From Ignavibacteria bacterium (GTDB lineage: Bacteria; Bacteroidota; Ignavibacteria; Kapaibacteriales; Kapaibacteriaceae), in the NCBI GenBank assembly GCA_947495975.1, contig CANMBE010000003.1, positions 62,001 through 126,000 of the forward strand: 64,000 bases of DNA. Reading direction: 5' to 3'. Positions 61,433 through 64,000 of this stretch are shown piece by piece (within the stretch, counting starts at the first letter, position 1; the number at the start of each line of letters is the position of its first letter). The notes under the pieces are model-generated. The model was not told the origin of the DNA. It worked only from the letters and a program-made list of their open reading frames with translations, and made no database searches. Both the position numbers and the translations under genes were made by a program.

Positions 61433-64000
61433 GCAGCTCCCCAATGATCAATTCTGCACAGTGCCGTATAGGCACAATATGTACAGGCATCTTTTGTTGG
61501 CCGAACAGGATAATCGCCACTACGTAGGTCAGTGATTGACGTTGAAATGACGCAGAGCGTATCTCGAACTTGTTCTGAGAGTGATTGTTTGGCATCTACC
61601 AATACAGCTTTTTGTTTTGTTTTTTCAGGCGACGATATAGCAGATCCGAATGCTCTATAAACTGCCTTCGCCGGTATAGCCAGAATATCTCGCTGTTGAA
61701 AGTACGATGTTGTGGCGGCTACATAGATCGGCATCTGTGTTACCTTTCCATCTCTGATGATTGGTGTTGTGAGATTAGCGCCAATCGTTGACTTGTAATC
61801 ATTAACAACAAACTCAAGTCCACCTTCCATCAGTTTTATGTCAATCCGATCAATACGCGTCTTTACACGCACCGGTTTTGTTCCATCACCAAACGGCACA
61901 TCAATCTCTGTCTCAATCTCCAGTTCAAACAGCACGGGTAAGAAGCCACTAATCTCTTGATCGTGTATCTCATACGCAAGCCATCTACGAAGGAGTCCAA
62001 CACGATCTGCCGTGCCGATAAGAGTGCGGACTTCAACATCCGTATACAGATAATCAAGATGCAACTCCCGCAGCAACTCCGATAGTATTGCACATAGTTT
62101 CTGCCAATGATATTCAAAAGAATCATTTCGCAAGTCTACACAACAAGCGGCAAGCGATACAGCGTTTGAGACATCAACGTTGCCCGATTGTTGATACGAT
62201 CTATAGAATCGCTGCACCAATTCATGTAGAAGATTTCCCCGCTCGATAGGTGTGAGTTTCGTGTCGTCCGACGCTTGATTGTCTAGGTGCAGCGTTTTTT
62301 GAGCGTGAAATTTATACGGACACTGAGCAATGATGTCAAGCTTTGAGGGACTTACAGGCTTTGCGATGTCTTCATCAAACAAAATGCGAGATTCCTCACC
62401 GAGCAAGTCTCTTACAATTCCGCGTTGCGATCTATCCATTGTAGGGGGCTCTGCAGAGCGCACTCGTCTGTCTCGCTCATCGAGCAAGATGCCGTAGGTA
62501 CGATCGAGTGATTGCCACTCTACCATAGGTTCAGAACGTGTAGCGATGCGATCTAGTAGAGAAGATGGGAGTGCTCGCGCGTCATCTATTGTCTCTGGAT
62601 ATGTGCAGAGAAGCAGCCCAGCCGACGTGACTGAATTACTAATATCGGCCATCGACTCTTGCGCAATCGCTGCTCGCAGTCCCGGCGTAAGATCTTCATC
62701 AAGCATGTCTTGTGATGTACGTGGAAACTCTCCTTCAACACAGCCCACAGCAACAACGATGTGCCAGTGCTGTCCTCGCAGTTCTGCTGGACGCACAATG
62801 GCAAGGCCCCGCCTGACACCATTTTCAATTGGCACGGTTGTAGCCTGCACAATGGTCCACCACGAGCGCACATGTTCAGAGAAGTGAACAGGCTTTAGCC
62901 GATGATCTTTTGCAACAGCTTGATATGAAGACAGTGATTCTTCAATAGCTGCAATTGCGGCCTTCTCAAATGATACTGCACGATCAAATATGTGGAGCCC
63001 CTTGCCAATGTTCTCAAGGACAATTGATGAAAATCTCTCGGCATCAATTGAATATGTAATCGGAATATCAAGCTTTTCACCAAGCGCCGATATTGCCCGG
63101 AGTGCTCTCTCGTAGCGCACTCGTTTTCTATTCCATTCTTCAGAATTCTCGGGGTCAGAAATTGCAAACTGATAGGCATCGAATCGTTTGTGTTCACATC
63201 GTTGGTGCCACGCGGACGGGCCCGTTCCGCCAATGATGCGGTCTTCACGTGCAACACGCAATAGATGCGAAACATCGGGAACTGCATCTCGCACGAGCGG
63301 ATCTCGGAGCAATCTTTCAACATCATTTCGCTGCCATTCACCTGCGATTACTAAGCAGGCAGAACGAATTGCCGAGGCAGTTCGAGAAGACGCAAGTGAA
63401 GTACCAGTCTCAAGGTCTAGCGGAACGCCGCCATCGCGTGCAAGCTCCGTAATGATACGCTCGTAGTCATTCAAGCCAGGAATACAGATAGCCATAGCAC
63501 GCAGGTCAATGCCACGAGCAACCCCCTCTTTCACTAAGGCCAGCGCTCGCCGCACTTCATCAGAGCGCGTTGGGAATGACCGCACAACAGCTTCAGCCGG
63601 GGCAGTTACTGAAGCAATGGTTTCAGTAGAAATCCACCCATGCGATACCAACCACATGTGATCTGTTCTTGTGCGAGACGGCGCTGACCCTTCGCGCCAA
63701 GGGAGCTCACGTGCGAATGCAATCGCAATGTCCCAATTGCACTTACAGAGGGAGTGTAGCAACATCTTATCTGTAAATGTCACACCATGTGTGTCAAGAA
63801 CAAGGACGCGGCGTACTACATCACCAGATGGTCGAACAAAATCTACATCGCCTCTGCGAGAGACTTCGTCTGCGACTCTACCAGCGTACGCTCCTCTATC
63901 ACATGCACGGCGTCCAATGAGGACATCATATTCAAACCACACAGATGCTAGCGATGCCAAGTGGCGTCTGCGGCGGTGTCCATCTGCGCTTTTCGAAAAT
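61429..64000 (-). CDS. AddB/RexB-like nuclease-helicase subunit, 5' end outside the window
   Basis: The frame stays open to the right edge, so the start lies beyond 64000; a TTG at 63960 is only the first candidate inside. At least 857 codons are visible. The N-terminal part matches inactivated UvrD-like helicase regions (VAVGCVEGEFPRTSQDMLDEDL is a conserved block). The C-terminal nuclease has SPSKLDIIAQCPYKFHAQ, then RIDRIDIKL and VNDYKS of the PD-(D/E)xK core. Cysteines in CPYKF and CTYCAYTALC fit the Fe-S cluster clamp of AddB. AddAB repairs double-strand breaks and responds to Chi sites. The upstream AddA partner is not visible. Confidence 0.85.
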   Translation of the reverse strand, partial: FSKSADGHRRRRHLASLASVWFEYDVLIGRRACDRGAYAGRVADEVSRRGDVDFVRPSGDVVRRVLVLDTHGVTFTDKMLLHSLCKCNWDIAIAFARELPWREGSAPSRTRTDHMWLVSHGWISTETIASVTAPAEAVVRSFPTRSDEVRRALALVKEGVARGIDLRAMAICIPGLNDYERIITELARDGGVPLDLETGTSLASSRTASAIRSACLVIAGEWQRNDVERLLRDPLVRDAVPDVSHLLRVAREDRIIGGTGPSAWHQRCEHKRFDAYQFAISDPENSEEWNRKRVRYERALRAISALGEKLDIPITYSIDAERFSSIVLENIGKGLHIFDRAVSFEKAAIAAIEESLSSYQAVAKDHRLKPVHFSEHVRSWWTIVQATTVPIENGVRRGLAIVRPAELRGQHWHIVVAVGCVEGEFPRTSQDMLDEDLTPGLRAAIAQESMADISNSVTSAGLLLCTYPETIDDARALPSSLLDRIATRSEPMVEWQSLDRTYGILLDERDRRVRSAEPPTMDRSQRGIVRDLLGEESRILFDEDIAKPVSPSKLDIIAQCPYKFHAQKTLHLDNQASDDTKLTPIERGNLLHELVQRFYRSYQQSGNVDVSNAVSLAACCVDLRNDSFEYHWQKLCAILSELLRELHLDYLYTDVEVRTLIGTADRVGLLRRWLAYEIHDQEISGFLPVLFELEIETEIDVPFGDGTKPVRVKTRIDRIDIKLMEGGLEFVVNDYKSTIGANLTTPIIRDGKVTQMPIYVAATTSYFQQRDILAIPAKAVYRAFGSAISSPEKTKQKAVLVDAKQSLSEQVRDTLCVISTSITDLRSGDYPVRPTKDACTYCAYTALCRIDHWGAA

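Noticed and set aside
1-64000. CRISPR arrays, insertion sequences, phage genes
   Set aside because: No regularly spaced direct repeats, transposase motifs or phage structural genes were seen; the only tandem repeats are the coding tails of rpsP and rpsA.

Overview
The window reads as a piece of chromosome from a Gram-negative bacterium of the Bacteroidota/Chlorobiota side of the FCB group, most likely an Ignavibacteria/Kapaibacteriota-type lineage (inference from gene content; no 16S rRNA is present). Supporting signs are several large secreted proteins with C-terminal modules like type IX secretion sorting domains, a TonB-dependent receptor behind a TPP riboswitch, an HmuY-family lipoprotein, ASPIC/UnbV-FG-GAP surface proteins, an S16 with a long acidic tail, and promoters of the Bacteroidota type (TAnnTTTG). 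Base composition is near 50% GC. Coding density is very high and no gene-free stretch exceeds 300 bases. I saw no insertion sequence, phage, CRISPR array or integron.

Layout. 1-8.4 kb: a DUF4397 secreted protein, ffh and rpsP ending in a strong terminator, a small membrane protein, an FG-GAP/ASPIC protein, and a frameshifted CDF-type cation transporter. 8.4-18.4 kb: an OmpA-domain outer-membrane protein overlapping a secreted WD40 protein, dnaB, a Gfo/Idh oxidoreductase, a GT9 glycosyltransferase, a STAS protein, a solitary nuoC behind a fatty-acid hydroxylase, and a SET-domain protein with a zinc-finger-like N-terminus. 18.4-28.3 kb: a TPP-riboswitch TonB receptor divergent from murA and an EnvC-like factor; then a leftward run of vanadium haloperoxidase, HmuY lipoprotein, paaA, mazG and an LCP-family lipoprotein. 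28.3-36.5 kb: a leftward operon of heparinase II/III-like protein, flippase, FtsX, LptF/G permease and a large ASPIC/FG-GAP protein. 36.5-45.8 kb: asnB, a LytTR regulator with a degenerate receiver, an AEC transporter overlapping a DUF1835 gene, a kelch-lectin secreted protein, and methyltransferases and a glycosyltransferase for a surface glycan.

45.8-52.3 kb is a leftward housekeeping unit: SRP RNA, rng, dxr, rseP, surE and a methyltransferase, with hmgA and tRNA-Arg(UCU) upstream. 52.3-64 kb: a small conserved-looking protein, rpsA with a tandem-repeat tail, folC, a PAS-UbiA fusion, purH, a Lon-family protease and an AddB-like nuclease that runs off the right edge. Both SRP parts (Ffh and SRP RNA) are here and carry the same promoter box.

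Most notable: a PAS sensor fused to a MenA/UbiA-type prenyltransferase; an octamer, A(A/G)GGGGCT, far more frequent than chance (34 hits by eye); several genes whose TAnnTTTG box lies only 3-6 nt before the start codon, suggesting leaderless mRNAs; a SET protein with a zinc-finger-like N-terminus; a probable CTG start overlapping the murA stop; and rng starting inside the U-tract of the SRP RNA terminator.
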